Below are positions 1 to 14,609 of a DNA stretch of 64,000 nt, in pieces. Under the pieces are notes generated by a model. The model saw only the letters and a program-made list of their open reading frames with translations. It made no database searches and was not told where the DNA came from. The DNA comes from Scylla paramamosain (lineage: Eukaryota; Arthropoda; Malacostraca; Decapoda; Portunidae): contig NC_087158.1 of the NCBI RefSeq assembly GCF_035594125.1, positions 8,048,501 to 8,112,500 of the forward strand. The letters run 5' to 3'. Each line of letters opens with the position of its first letter. The first letter of the stretch is position 1. A program made the position numbers and the translations under genes.

Positions 1-317
1 TTACTTTATAATATAGATTTGGACAAAACCTTCTTACTGAACCTGTATAATCTTCCTAGCTGCTACCATGCACGATTTCAATGTGATCCATCGACTCTAA
101 AATTTTTTATCCAATTTTTTTTTTAACAACTTTGAAAAGAATTCACTGCACATGCGCAGTTCGTTATAGATTAATAAAAATTTCAACGAGTATTATATTT
201 TTAATGACAAAGAAGATGAAACAATGGGAAAAAAGTCTACGGTTAAAATCAGCCACTTTGCAGGTGGAGGTGGGCGCTCCCCTTAAGAGTGGACCTGATA
301 GAAGTCTTTAGAAGAAG
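1..317. other. Non-satellite left flank
   Basis: No satellite monomer can be recognised here; the first recognisable one starts just after 318. The stretch is AT-rich, contains the near-palindromic CACATGCGCAG at about 149, and no coding frame is visible. Positions 291-310 are identical over 20 nt to 55967-55986 in the 3' part of the CR1-like LINE further right, so a small fragment of such a LINE may abut the array edge. It is either the true left border of the array or an insertion inside a longer array; the window does not decide. Confidence 0.6.
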
Positions 318-571
318 ATAGAAGTGTTTTTGAGCTCCTAACATACCAAAACACTAAAACGCATGCAAAACACCCTTTATGAAGAAACAGAATAACATTA
401 CCAAAAACATGTATTTTCAGTGTTTTTGATCATGTTACCTATAAAAACGCTTAAATACATGCAAAGAACCCTATGTTTGGAAAACGAAAGGACATTACGA
501 GAAACGTGTATTATGAATGTTATTAAATTCGTTAAGCACCAAAAATCTTAAATCCACAAATAATACTATAG

Positions 572-602
<31 letters not shown>

Positions 603-3600
603 GTTATTCTTCTTCATAGGTACCGAGATGCCAAAATTCTGGCAAAATTCAGGGAAATTATGTGGAAAAAGAACATTATAAAAAAAAGTTAATTTTAGTT
701 TTTTTTTTCGGACATTTATGTACCAAAACCTAAATTGCATGCAAAGCCACCTCTATAAGGAAATTAAACGACTTTACCAAAACCCTGTCTTTTGAGTGTT
801 TTTCAGCATGTTAGGCACCAAAACAATAAATAATATGGAAGTCACTCTATATGGGAATCCAAAACAAAATCACTTAACACTTGTCTTTTCAGTGTTTTAA
901 GTAGAAACACGCTAAAACGGATGCAAACAAACCAATATGAAGAAATAGAATAACATTGCCAAAAAAGGTATATTTTGAGTGTTTTTGAGCCTGTTACCTA
1001 CAAAAAACGCGAAAATGGATGCAAAGCACTCTATATTGGGAAACAAAAGGACATTACGAGAAACCTATATAAAGAGTGTTTTATAGTTTCACAACAACCA
1101 CAAGGCAAAAGTTTCTTAGATACCAAAATGCTGAAACTCATGAATAACACTCTTGATTGAGATACAGAACAACCTTACGAAAGCGTGTATTTTGAGTGTT
1201 TTTCACATTCTTAGTTACCAAAACACAAAATTGCATGCGAAACTAGGTTTATGTGAGGAAAAAATTATATTGCCAGAAAATGTCTTTTGAGTGTTTATGA
1301 GCGTGTTAGGCGATAAAGTACTTAAAAGAAGGGCAATCACATTACATGTGAATAAAACAAACTTTTACCAAGAACTTGCCGTTAAATATTTTTGAGTTCC
1401 TTACATACCAAAACGCTAAAACGAATGCAAAAAATCCTTTATGGAGAAACACAATAACACTACAAAAAACATGTATTTTGAGTGTTTTTGATCATGTTAC
1501 CTATAAAAACGCTTAAATACATGCAAAGAATCCTATGTTTGGGAAACGAAAGGACATTACGAGAAACGTGTATTATAAGAGTTTTTAAGTTACTTAAATA
1601 CCAAAAAGCTAAAACCCACAAGTGACACTCTTTATGAAGAAAGAAAAAAATAAAAATACAAATAAATAAATGAAATAAAAGAAAATAATATTTTTTTGTT
1701 TTTTTTGTTATTCATATTCATAGGTACCGAGATGCCAAAATTCTGTTAAAATTCAGGGAAATTATGTGGATAAAAGAACATTATCGAAAAAGTTAATTTT
1801 AGCTTTTTTTTCGGACTGTTATGTACCAAACCCTAAAATGCATGCAAAGTCATCTATATGGGGAAATTAAACGACTTTAAAAGAAAACTGTCTTTTGAGT
1901 GTTTTTAAGCATGTTAGGCACCAAAACGATAAATAATATGGAAGTCACTCTATATGGGAATCCAAAACAAAATTACTGAAAACGTGTCTTTTCAGTGTTT
2001 TACGTAAAAAACGCTAAAACGGATGCAAACAGACCAATATGAAGATATAGAATAACATTACCAAAAAGGTATATTTTAAGTATTTTTGAGCTTGTAACCA
2101 ACAAAAAAAAAAAAAAAAAACGCGAAAAGAAATGCAAAGCACTCTATATTAGGAAATAAAAAGACATTACGAGAAACGTGTATAATGAGTATTTTATAGG
2201 TTCACAAGAACCACGAAGCAAAAAACGCAAAAACTAGTGTATATGGAGAATTTTCTTAGGTACCAAAATGATGAAACTCCTGAATAACACTCTTAATTAA
2301 GAAACAGAATAACATTACTAATTGCGTGTAAATGAAGTGTTTCTCACATTCTTAGTTACTAGAACCCCAAATTGCATGCGAAACTATCTTTATGTGGGAA
2401 AAAAAATGACATTACCAGAAAAGTGTCTTTTGAGGGTTTTTGAGAGAGTTAGCCAATAAAGCACTAAAAAGGAGGGCAATCACATTACATGGGAATAAAA
2501 CCAACTTTTACCAAGAACTTGCCTTTAAGTGTTATTTAACTCCTTATATACCAAAACGCTAAAACACATGCAAAACACCCTTTATGGAGAAACAGATTAA
2601 CATTACCAAAAACATGTATTTTGAGTGTTTTTGATCATGTTACCTCTAAAAACGTTTAAATACATGCAAAGAACCCTATGTCTGGGAAAGAAAAGGACAT
2701 TACGAGAAACGTGTATTATGCGTGTTTTTAAGTTCCATAAGTACCAAAAAGCTAAAACCTCTTTATAGAGAAAAAATAAAGAAATTATTAAAAAATAGGA
2801 TTTTTTTTTTTGTTATTCTTCTTCATAGGTACTGAGATGCCAAAATTCTGGCAAAATTCAGGGAAATTATGTGTAAAAAAAATTATCAAAAAAGTTAATT
2901 TCAGCTTTTTTTTCGGACTGTTATGTACCAAACCATGAAGTGCCTGCAAAGCCAACTATATGGGGAAATTAAACGACTTTACGAGAAACCTGTGTTTCTA
3001 GTGTTTTGAGCATGTTAGTCACCAAAACAATAAATAATATTGAAGTCATTCTATGTGGGAATCCAAAACAAAATTACTTTAAACGTGTCTTTTTCGTGTT
3101 TTACGTACAAAAACGCTAAAACGGATGCAAACCAACCAATATGAAGAAATAGAATAAGATTACCAAAAAGGTATAATTTGAGTGTTTTTTTAGCTTTTTA
3201 CTTACAAAAAACACAAAAATGGATGCAAAGCTCTCTCTATTGGTTAACAAAAGGACATTACGAGAAACGTGTATAATGAGTGTTTTATAGATTCTCAAGA
3301 ATCACAAGGCAAAAAACGCAAAAACTCATATATATGGAGAAGTTTCTTAGATACCAAAATGCTGAAACTCATGAATAACACTCTAAATTGACAAACAGAA
3401 CAAACATACCAAATGCGTGTATTTTGAGTGTTTTTCACATTCTTAGTCACTAAAACCCCAAATTTTATGTGTAAGTAGCTTTATGTGGGAAAAAAATGAC
3501 ATTACCAGAAAAGTGTCTTTTAAGTGTTTTTTTTTTTTTTTTTTAGCATGATAGCCAATAAAGCACTAAAAAGCAGGGCAATCACATTACATGGGAATAA

Positions 3601-6600
3601 AACTAACTTTTACTAAGAACTTGCCTTTAAGTGTTTTTGAGCTCCTTATATACCAAAACGCTAAAACGAATGCAAAACACCCTTTATGGAGAAACAGAAT
3701 AACATTACCAAAAACATGTATTTTCAGTGTTTTTGATAATGTTACCTATAAAAACGCTTAAATACATGCAAAGAACCTTATGTTTTTGAAATTAAAGGAC
3801 ACTTCGAGAAACATGTATTACGAGTGTTTTTAAGTTCTTTAAGTACCATTTAGCTAAAACCCATAAATAACACTGTTTATAGAAAAATAAATAAATAAAA
3901 AGATAGGAATTTATTTATTTTTTTGTTATTCATCTTCATAGGTACCAAGATGCCAAAATTCTGGCAAAATTCAGGGAAATTATGTGAAAAAAAGAACATT
4001 ATGAAAAAAAGTTAATTATAGCTTTTTTTCCGGACTGTTATGTACCAAACCCTAAAGTGCATGCAAAGCCACCTATATGGAGAATTCAAACGTCCTTACC
4101 AAAAACCTGTCTTTTGTGCTTTTTTTTTCCAGCATGTTAGGCACCAAAACGATAAATAATATGGAAGTCACTCAATGTGGGAATCCATCACAAAATTACT
4201 GAAAAGTGTCTTTTCAGTGTTTTTCGTAGAAAAACGCTAAATCGAATGCAAACCAACGAATATGGAGAAATAGAATAACATTACCAAAAAGGTATATTTT
4301 GAGTGTTTTGAGCTTACCTTAAAAAAACGCGAAAATGGATGGAAAGCACTCTATATTGGGATACAAAAGGACATTACGAGAAACGTGTATAATGAGTGTT
4401 TTATAGTTTTACAACAGCCGCAAGGCAAAAATCGCAAAAACTCGGTGTATATGGAGAAGTTTCTTAGATACCAAAATGCTGAAACTCATATATAACACTC
4501 TTAATTAAGAATACAGAACAACCATACCAAATGCATGTATTTTGAGTGCTTTTCACATTCTTAGTTACCAAAACCAAAAATTGCATGCGATACTAGCTTT
4601 ATGTGGGAAAAAAATGACATTACCAGAAAAGTGTCTTTTGAGTGTTTTTGAACGTGATAGGCACTAAAGCAGTAAAAAAGAGGGCAATCACATTATATGG
4701 GAATAAAACCAACTTTTACCAAGAACCTGCCTTTACGTGTTTTTGAGCTTACATACCAAAACGCTAAAACGCATGCGAAACACCCTTTATGGAAAAACAG
4801 AATAACATCACCAGAAACATGTATATTGAGTGTTTTTGATCATGTTAACCAAAAAACGCCTAAATACATGCAAAGAACCCTATGTTTGGAAAATGAAAGG
4901 ACATTACGAAAATCGTGTATTATGAGTGTTTTTAAGTTCCTTAAGTACCAAAAAGCTAAAACCCACAAATAACTCTTTATAGAGAGAAGCTGAAACTCAA
5001 GAATAACACTTTTAATTTTGGAACAGAAATACCTTACCAAATGTGTGTATTAGAAAAGTTTCTTACATACCAAAATACTGAAACTCATGAATAACACTTT
5101 TAATTAGGAAATAGAACAACCTTACTAAATGCCTGTGTTTTGAATTTTTTTTTCACATTTTTAGTTACCAAAACCCCAAATTCCATGGAAAACTAGCTTT
5201 ATGTGGGAAAAAAAAAGATATTACCAAAAAAGTGTCTTTTGAGTGTTTTTGAGCGTGTTAGGCAATAAAGTACTAAAAAGCAGGACAATCACATTACATG
5301 GGAATAAAAAATACTTTTACCAAGAACTTGCCTTTAAGTGTTTTTGAATTTATTACATATCAAAACGCTAAAACGCATGCAAAACACCTTTTATGGAGAA
5401 ACAGAATAAAATTACCAAAAACATATATTTTAAGAGTTTTTTGATCATGTTATCTATAAAAAACGCTTAAATATATGCAAAGAATCTTATGTTTACGAAA
5501 CGAAAGGACATTACGAGAAATGTGTATTATATGTGTTTTTAAGTTCCTTAAGTACCAAAAAGCTAAAACCCACAAATAACACTCTTTATTTAGAAAAAAA
5601 AGTAAAAAAATAAAACAACAGGATTTTTTTTTTATTAATCTTCATAGGTACCGAGATGCCAAAATTCTGGGAAAATTCATAACTATTATATGATAAAACA
5701 AAAATTATCAAAAAAGTAAATTTTAGCTTTCTTTTCGGACTGTTATGTACCAAACCCTAAAGTACATCCAAAGACTCCTATATGAGGAAATTAAACGACC
5801 TTACCAGAAATATGTTTTTTGAGAGTTTTTCAGCATGTTAGGCACCAAAACGATTAATAATAAGGAACTCACTCTATAAGAGAATCCAAAACAAAATTGC
5901 TGAAAACGTGTTTTTTCTTTGTTTTACGTAGAAAATCGCTAAAACGGATGCAAACCTACCAATATCAAAAAATAGAAAAACATTACCAAAAAGGTATATT
6001 TTGAGTGTTTTTGAGCTTGTTACCTACAAAAAACGCGAAAATTGATGCAAAGCACTCTATATTAGAAAACAAAAGGACTTTGCAAGAAAAGTGTATAATT
6101 ATTTTTTATAGTTCAAAAGAACCAAAAGGCAAAAAACACAAAAACTCGTGAATATGGTGAAGGTTCCTAGATACCAAAATGCTGAAACTCATGAATAACA
6201 CTCTTAATTGAGAAACAGAACAACCTTACTAAATGCGTGTATTTTGAGTGCTTTTAACATTCTTAGTTATCAAAACCCATCTTTGGATGCAAAACCACCT
6301 TTATGTGAGGAAAAAATGCCATTACCAGAAAAGTAACTTTTAATTGTTTTTGAGCGTGATATGCAATAAAGCACTAAAAAGCAGGCCAATCATATTACAT
6401 TTGAATAACACCAATTTATACCAAAAACTTGCGTTTAAGTGTTTTTGAGCTCTTTATATACCAAACCGCTAAAACGTATACAAAACAAACTTTATGGAGA
6501 AACAGAATAACATTACCAAAAACATGTATTTTGAGTGTTTTTGATCATGTTATCTATAAAAACGCTTAAATACATGCAAAGAACATTATGTTTGGGAAAG

Positions 6601-9600
6601 AAAAGGACATTACGAGAAATGTGTATTATAAGTGTTTTTTTTAAGTTCCTTAAGTACTAAAAAGCTAAAACCCACAAATAACACTCTTTATTTAGAAAAT
6701 AACAAATAAAGAAAATAAAAAATATAGAATTTTTTTTTTTTTTTTTTTTTTTTTCTTTATATTTATATTCATAGGCACCGAGTTGCCAAAATTCCTGGAA
6801 AATTCAGGGCAATCATATGATAAAATAATATTATCAAAAAAGTTAATTTCAGCTTTGTTATTTTCGGACTGTTATGTACCAAACCTTAAAGTGCATGCAA
6901 AGACTCCTATATGAGGAAATTAAACGACCTTACCAGAAATATGTGTTTTGAGTGTTTTTTTTTTTAGCATGTTAGGCACCAAAACGATAAATAATAAGGA
7001 ACTCACTCTATATGGGAATCCAAAAAAAAGTTGCTGGAAACGTGTCTTCTCAGTGTTTTACGTAGAAAAACGATAAAACGGATGCAAAGCAACGAATATC
7101 AAGAAATAGAAAAACGTTACTAAAAACGTATATTTTGAGTGTTTGTGAGCTTGTTACCTACTAAAAACGCGAAAATTGATGCAAACCACTCTATATTGGG
7201 AAACAAAAGGACATTGCAAGAAAAGTGTATAATGAGTGTTTTATAGTTCAAAAGAACCAAAAGGCAAAAAACGCAAAATCTCGTGTATATGGAGAGGTTT
7301 CCTAGATGCAAAAATGCTAAAACTCATGTATAACACTCCTAATTGAGAAATAGAACAACCTTAATAAATTCGTGTATTTTGAGTGCTTTTCGCATTCTTA
7401 GTTAGCAAAACCCCAAATTGCATGCGAAAATAGATTTGTGGGAAAAAAAAAAGACTTTACCAGAAAAGTGTCTTTTGAGTGTTTTGATCGTGATAGAAAA
7501 TAAAGCACGAAAAAGGAGGGCAATCATATAACATTGGTGGAAAACGAAGTTTTACCAAGAACTTGCCTTTAAGTGTTTTTGAGCTCCTTATATACCAAAA
7601 CACTAAAACGCATGCAAAACAGTCTTTATGGTGAAAAAATAACATTACCAAAAACATGTATTTTGAGTGTTTCTGATCATGTTACCAATAAAAACGCTTT
7701 AACCAAATGCAAAGAACACTATTTTTGGGAAACGAAAGGAGATTACGAGAAACGTGTATTATGAATGTTTTTCAGTTCATTAATTACCAAAAACCTAAAA
7801 GCCACAAATAACACTCTTTATTGAGAAACAATAAATAAATAAAAAAAATACAATATTTTTTGTTCTTTCTTATATGGGAATGAAAAACAAAATTACTAAT
7901 AACGTGTCTTTTCGGTGTTTTACGTAGAGAAACGCTAAAACGGATGTAAAGCAACCAATATGAAGAAATAAGATAGCATTACCAAAAATGTTTATTTTAA
8001 GTGTTTTTGAAATAGTTACCTACAAAAAACGCGAAAATGGATGGAAAGCAGTCTATATTGGGAAGGAAAAGGACATTACGAGAAACGTGTATAATGAGTG
8101 TTTTATAGTTTCACAAGAACTACAAGGCAAAAAACGCAAAAATTCGTTTAAATAGAGAAGTTTCTTACATTCCAAAATGCTGAAACTCTGGAACAACATT
8201 CTTAATTGAGAAACAGAACAATCTTACTAAATGCGTGTATTTTGAGGGCTTTTCCCATCCTTAGTTACCAAAACTCCAAATTGCATGCGAAACCAGCTTT
8301 ATGTGGGACGAAAATGACATTACCGGAAAAATGTCCTTTGAGTGTTTTTAGCGTGTTAGGCAATAAAGCACTAAAAAGTAGGGCAATCACAATACATTGG
8401 AATAAAACCAATTTCTAACAAGAACTCTCCTTTAAGTGTATTTGTGCTCTTTATATACCAAAACACTAAAATGCATGCAAAATACACTTTATAGTGAAAT
8501 AGAATAACATTACCAAAAACATGTATTTTGAGTGTTTTTGATCATGTTACCAATAAAAACGCTTAAATACATGCAAAGAACTTTATTTTTGGGAAATGAA
8601 AGGACATTACGAGAAACGTGTATTATAAGTGTTTTTAAGTTCATTAAGTACGAAAAACTTAAAAGCCACATATTATACACTTTATTAAGAAAAAAAAAGA
8701 AAAAGAAATAAATGAAAAATACGATTTTTTTTTTCATTCTTATTCATCTTCACAGGTAACGAGGAGCCAAAATCCGGGCAAAGTTCAGGAAATAAGAACA
8801 TTATGAAAAAAAAGTTAAATTTAGCTTTTTTTTTCGGACTGTTATATACCAAACCCCTAAAGTGCATGCAAAGCCACCTATATGGGGAAATTAAACGTCT
8901 TTGCCAGAAAACTGTCTTATGAGTGTTTTTCAGCATGTTAGGAACCAACACGATAAAACCCATGGAAGTCAATCTATATGGGAATCCAAAACAAAATTAC
9001 TGAAAATGTGTCTTTTCGGTGTTTTACGTAGAAAATGCTAAAACGGATGCAAACTAACCAAAATGAAGAAATAGAATAACATTATCATAAAGGTATATTT
9101 TGAGTGTTTTTGAAATTATTACCCACAAAAAACGCGAAAATGGATGGAAAGCACTGTATATTGGGAAGTAAAAGGCACCAAAAAGCATGTTAGGCACCAA
9201 AACGATAAATAATATGAAAGTCACTCTATATGGAAATCCAAAAAAAAAAAAAAAAAAAAAAAAAAATACTGGAAACGTGTCCTTTAAAAGATTTAAGTAG
9301 AAAAACGCTAAAACGAATGCAAACCAACCAATATGAAGAAATAGAATAACATTACCAAAAAAAGTGTATTTTGTGTGTTTTTGAGCTTGTTACATGAAAA
9401 GAAACGCGAAAATGGATACAAAGCACTCTATATAAGGAAAAAAAAAAGGACATAAAGAGAAACGTGTATTATGAGTGTTTTATAGTTTCACCAGAATCAC
9501 AAGGAAAAAACGCAAAAACTCAACTGTATGGAGAAGTTTCTAAGATACCAAAATACTGAAACTCATGAATTACACTCATAATCGAGAAACAGAACAACAT

Positions 9601-9832
9601 TACTAAATGCGTGTATTTTGAGTGTTTTTTTTTTTTTTACATTCTTAGTTACCAAAACCCCAAATTTCATGCGAAAATAGCTTTATGTGAGAAAAAAAAT
9701 GACATTACCAGAAAAGTGTCTTTGAGTGTTTTTGAGCATGTTAGGCAATCAAGCACTAAAAAGCAGGGCAATCACATTACATGGGAATAAAACCAACTTT
9801 TACGAAGAACTTGCCTTTTAGTGTTTTTGACA
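318..9832 (+). repeat. Satellite array, forward block 1 (higher-order units of about 1.1 kb)
   Basis: Head-to-tail monomers of about 95-100 bp. Strand '+' is used for the orientation that reads GAGTGTTTTTGAG. One clear higher-order unit runs from about 1711 to 2815: an AT-rich island with GGTACCGAGATGCC, then monomers starting near 1813, 1911, 2006, 2092, a short linker at about 2189, then 2252, 2347, 2444, 2541, 2637 and 2733. The same order recurs with islands near 600, 1700, 2810, 3915, 5630, 6750, 7855 (partial) and 8735. Several units carry deletions: at 4975-5060 the island is lost, at 7865 the island runs straight into a later monomer, and at about 9175 two monomers are fused. All reading frames here are short, lie in AT-rich repeat and are not conserved as proteins. 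Confidence 0.93.
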
Positions 9833-10286
9833 TGCATTTAGTAAGGTTGCTCTGTTTCTCAATTAAGAGTGTTATTTATGAGTTTCAGCATTCACACGAG
9901 TTTTTGCGTTTTTTGCCTTGTGGTTTTTTGAATTATAAAACATTCATTATACATTTTTCTCGCAATGTCCCTTTGACTCCCAATATAGAGAGCTTTGTAT
10001 CCATTTTCGCGTTTTTTTTTGTAGGTAACAAGCTCAAAAACACCCAAAATATACATTTATGGTAATGTTTTTCTGCTTCTTAATATTGGTTGGTTTGTAT
10101 CAGTTTTAGCGTTTTTGTACGTAAAACACTGAGAAGACACGTTTTCAGTAATTTTCTTTTGGATTCACACATAGAGTGAGTTCCTTATTATTTATCGTTT
10201 TGGTGCCTAACATGCTGAAAAACACTTAAAAGACAGATTTCTAGTAAGGTCTTTAATTTCCTCATATAGGAGGCTTTGCATGTCTT
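9833..10286 (-). repeat. Inverted satellite segment 1
   Basis: The sequence switches to the reverse complement of the array: GCATTTAGTAAGGTTGCTCT is the complement of the forward AGCAACCTTACTAAATGC block, followed by reverse versions of four or five successive monomers in the expected reversed order. It returns to forward at TTTGCATGT/CTTTTCAGTG near 10286. The same segment with the same two breakpoints recurs at 26414-26904, so the two are copies of one event. Confidence 0.88.
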
Positions 10287-13200
10287 TTCAGTGTTTTGAG
10301 CGTGTTACACAATAAAGCACTAAAAGCCAGGGCAATCACATTACATGGGAATAAAACCAATTTTTACCAAGAACTGGCCTTTAAGTGTTTTTGAGCTCCT
10401 TACATACCAAAACGCTAAAACACATGCTAAATACATTTTATGGAGAAACAGAAGAACATTAACAAATACGTTTTCGTATACACGTAACATATACGTGTAT
10501 ATGTTTTCATGTTAGGCACCAAAACGATAAATAATATGGAAGTCAGTCAATATGTGAATCCCAAAAAAAAAAAATTACTGAAAACGTGTCTTTTCAGTGT
10601 TTTAAGTAGAAAAACGCAAAAGTGGATAAAAACCATTCTATATGAAGAAATAGAATAACATTACCAAAAATGATATATTTTGAGTATTTTTGAGCTTGTT
10701 ACAAAAAAATGCAAAAATGGATGTAAAGCACTCTATACTAGGAAACAAAAGGACATTACGAGAAACGTGTATAATGTGTGTTTTATAGTTTTAAAAGAAC
10801 CACAAGGCAATAAACGCAAAAACTCGTGTATATAGAGAAATTTCTTACATATCAAAATGACTAAATGCTTGAATAACACTTTTAATCGATAAACAGAACT
10901 ACCTTACCAAATTGTGTATTTTGAGTGTTTTTCACATTCTTAGTTAAGAAAATACCTAATTACATGCGAAAGTAGCTTCATGTTTGAAAAAAAAATGACA
11001 TTAGAAAAGTGTCTTTTGAGTGTTTTTCAGCGTGATATACAACAAAGCACTAAAAAAGCAGAACGATCACATTACATGGGAATAAAACCAACTTTTACGA
11101 AGAATTTGCCTTTAAGTGTTTTATAACCCCTTATATACCAAACCGCTAAAACGCATGCAAAACAAACTTTATGGAAAAAACAGAATAACATTACCAAAAA
11201 CAAGTTTTTCATCATGTTATCTATAAAAACGCTTAAGTGTATGCAAAGAACATTATGTTTAGGAAACAAAAGGACATTACGAGATACGTGTATTATGAGT
11301 GTTTTTTTTTTAAGTTCCTTAATTACCAAAAAGCTAAAACCCACAAATAACACTCTTTATTTAGAAAATAAAAAAAATAAAAAAAAATTTTAAAAATATG
11401 ATTTTTTTTTTTTTTGTTATTCATCTTCATAGGTACCGAGATGCCAAAATTCTGGGGAAATTCAGGGCAATTATGTGATAAAAGAATATTATCAAAAAAG
11501 TTAATTTCAGCTCTTTTTTTTTTTTCCGACTGTTATATACGAAACCCTAAAGTGCATGGAAAGCCTCCAATATGAGGAAATTAAACGACCTTATCAGAAA
11601 TATGTGTTTTGAATGTTTTTTTTAGCATGTTAGGCACCAAAACGATAAATAATAAGGAACTCACTCTATATGGGAATCCAAAACAAAGTTACTGAAAACA
11701 TGTCTTCTCAGTGTTTTACATAGAAAAACGCTAAAACGGATGCAAAGGAACCAATATCAAGAAATAGAAAAACGTTACTAAAAAGGTATATTTTGAGTGT
11801 TTTTGAGCTTGTTACCAACAAAAAACGCGAAAATTGATGCAAAGCACTCTATATTGGGAAACAAAAGGACATTACAAGAAAAGTGTATAATGAGTGTTTT
11901 ATAGTTTAAAAGAACCACAAGGCAAAAAACGCAAAATCTCGTGTACATGGAGAGGTTTCCTTGATACCAAAATGCTAAAACTCATGTATAACACTCCTAA
12001 TTGAGAAACAGAACAACCTTACTAAATGCGTGTATTTTGAGTGCTTTTAACATTCTTAGTTACCAAAACTCCAAATTTCATGCGAAAATAGATTTGTGGG
12101 AAAAAAAAATGATTTACCAGAAAAGTGTCTTTTGAGTGTTTTTGAGCGTGATAGGCAATAAAGTACTAAAAAGGAGGGCAATCACATTACATTGGAGTAA
12201 AACGAATTTTTACCAAGAACTTGCCTTTAAGTGTTTTTGATCTACTTATATACCAAAACACTAAAACGCATGCAAAACACACTTTATGGTGAAACAGAAT
12301 AACATTACCAAAAACATGTATTTTGAGTGTTTTTGATCACGTTACCAATAAAAACGCTTAAAAACATGCAAAGAACACTATTTTTGGGAAACGAAAGGAG
12401 ATTACGAGAAACGTGTATTATGAGTGTTTTTAAGTTCATTAATTACCAAAAAGCTAAGAGCCACAAATAAAACTCTTTATTGAGAAAACAATAAATAAAT
12501 AAAAAAAATACGATATTTTTTTTCTTTCTTATTCATCAACACAAGTACCGATATGCCAAAATTCGAGCAAAATTCAGGAAATTATGTGAAATAAGAACAT
12601 TATCAAAAAAGTTAAACTTAGCTTTTTTTTCGGACTGTTATGTACCAAACCCGTAAAGTGCATGCAAAGCCACCTATAACGGTAAATTAAACGTCTTTGC
12701 CAGAAAACGGTCTTATGAGTGTTTTTCAGCATCTTGGGAACCAACACGATAAATAACATGGAAGTCAATCTATATGGGAATCCAAAACAAAATTACTAAA
12801 AACGTGTCTTTTCCGTGTTTTACGTAGAAAAACGCTAAAACGGATGCAAACCAACCAATATGAAGAAATAAAATAACATTACCAAAAAGGTATATTTTTA
12901 GTGTTTTTTTTAATTTGTTACCCTACAAAAATCGCGAAAATGGATGGAAAGCACTCTATATTCGGAAGCAAAAGGACATTACGAGAAACGTGTATAATGA
13001 GTGTTTTATAGTTTCACAAGAACTACAAGGCAAAAAACGTAAAAACTCGTGTATATAGAGAAGTTTCTTACATTCTAAAATACTGAAACTCTGGAACAAC
13101 ACTCTTAATTGAGAAACAGAACAATCTTACTAAATGCGTGTATTTTGAGTGTTTTTCACATTCTTAGTTACCAAAACCCCAAATTGCATGCGAAACCAGC

Positions 13201-14184
13201 TTTATGTGGGTAAAAAATGACATTACTATAAAAAATGTCTTTTGAGTGTTTTTGAGCGTGTTAGGCAATAAAGCACTAAAAAGCAGGGCAAACACATTAC
13301 ATTGGAATAAAACCAATTTTTAACAAGAACTTGCCTTTAAGTGTTTTGAGCTCCTTATATATTAAAACACTAAAACGCATGGAAAATACACTTTTTGGTG
13401 AAACAGAAGAACATTACCAAAAAAATGTATTTTGAGGGTTTTTTATCATTTTACCAATAAAAACGCTTAAATACATGTAAAGAAACGTATTTTTGGGAAA
13501 CAAGAGGACATTACGAGAAACGTGTATTGTGAGTGTTTTTAAGTTCCTTAAGTTTTTAAGTTTTTAAGTTTTTAAAGTTTTTAAGTACCAAAAAAGCTAA
13601 AACCCACAAATAACACTCTTTATAGAGAAAAAAAAAAAGAAAAAAATATATGATTTTTTTTTTGTTATTCATCTTCATAGGTACTATGATGCCAAAATTC
13701 TGGCAATATTCTTTTAGAATCAAAAACAAAATTACTGAAAACGTGTCTTTTCGGTGTTTTACGTAGAAAAACGGTAAAACAAATGTAAACCAACCAATGT
13801 CTGAGTGTATTGCACATTGTTTAGTACCAAAACGCCAAACTCCATGCAAAGTACCCTACATGATGAAAAAATACAACATATTCAGAAACGTGTCTTTTGA
13901 GTATTTATGAGCGTGTTATGCACCAAAACGCTAAATAACATGGAAGGAACCCTATTTGGGGAAATAAAACAACATTAACAAAAACGTGTCTTTTGAATGT
14001 TTTCAAGCAACTTACGTACCAAAAGGCTAAAACGCATGCAGAACACCCTTTATGAAAAAAAATATAAAAAAATAAATAAAAAAAAATAACAAAAGTGCAT
14101 TTTAAGTGTTTTGGAGAATATTACATAGGAAGAGAGGCAAAAATTCCTTGCAAAGTACCCTATGTGATACCTAAAATAAAAAAA
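10287..14184 (+). repeat. Satellite array, forward block 2
   Basis: Forward higher-order units with islands near 11405, 12520 and 13660. A deletion junction at about 10470-10515 joins two non-adjacent monomers. 10520-13790 runs parallel to 19855-23065 at an offset of about 9.3 kb, including an identical internal deletion just after the island (TTCTGGCAATATTCTTT at 13697 and 22996). A TTTTTAAG micro-tandem at 13549-13590 is private to this copy. From about 13860 the monomers become more diverged and the higher-order order is lost. Confidence 0.9.
10478..10501. other. Perfect short hairpin at a satellite deletion junction
   Basis: ATACACGT at 10478-10485 and ACGTGTAT at 10493-10500 are exact inverted repeats around a 7-nt loop, extendable by one pair at 10477/10501. 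This piece is absent from the parallel copies at 27070 and lies exactly where about 0.4 kb of satellite is missing, so it may be filler created when the deletion formed. Confidence 0.6.
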
Positions 14185-14560
14185 AAAAAACTTATATTTC
14201 TTGTTTTTGGTAAAGTTGTTCTGTTTCTCCATATGCAGTGATATTAACGCGTATTCGCGTTTTGCCACCTAAGAAACTCGAAAACACTCAAAATACTTGT
14301 TTTTGGTAATATTCTGTTTTTCTAAAGATGGTGTTTTGCTTGCGTTTTAGCGTTTTGGTACATAAGTAGATCAAAACATTCAAACAACACGTTTTTTGGT
14401 AATGTTGTTTTGTTTTCCCACAGAGTTGTCCATTCTTTTTTTTTCACATTTTGGTGCCTAACATTCAAACACTCAAAAGACATGTTCTGGAAATATCGTT
14501 TTGTTTCCCGATAGGTTTTTTCCATCCACTTTGGCGTTTTGGTACCTACCAATGGGATAA

Positions 14561-14609
<49 letters not shown>

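Noticed and set aside
9239..9266. Poly-A run as a retroelement tail
   Set aside because: It lies in the middle of a normal monomer at a site (AATCCAAAACAAAATTACTG) that is A-rich in all units; simple slippage explains it.
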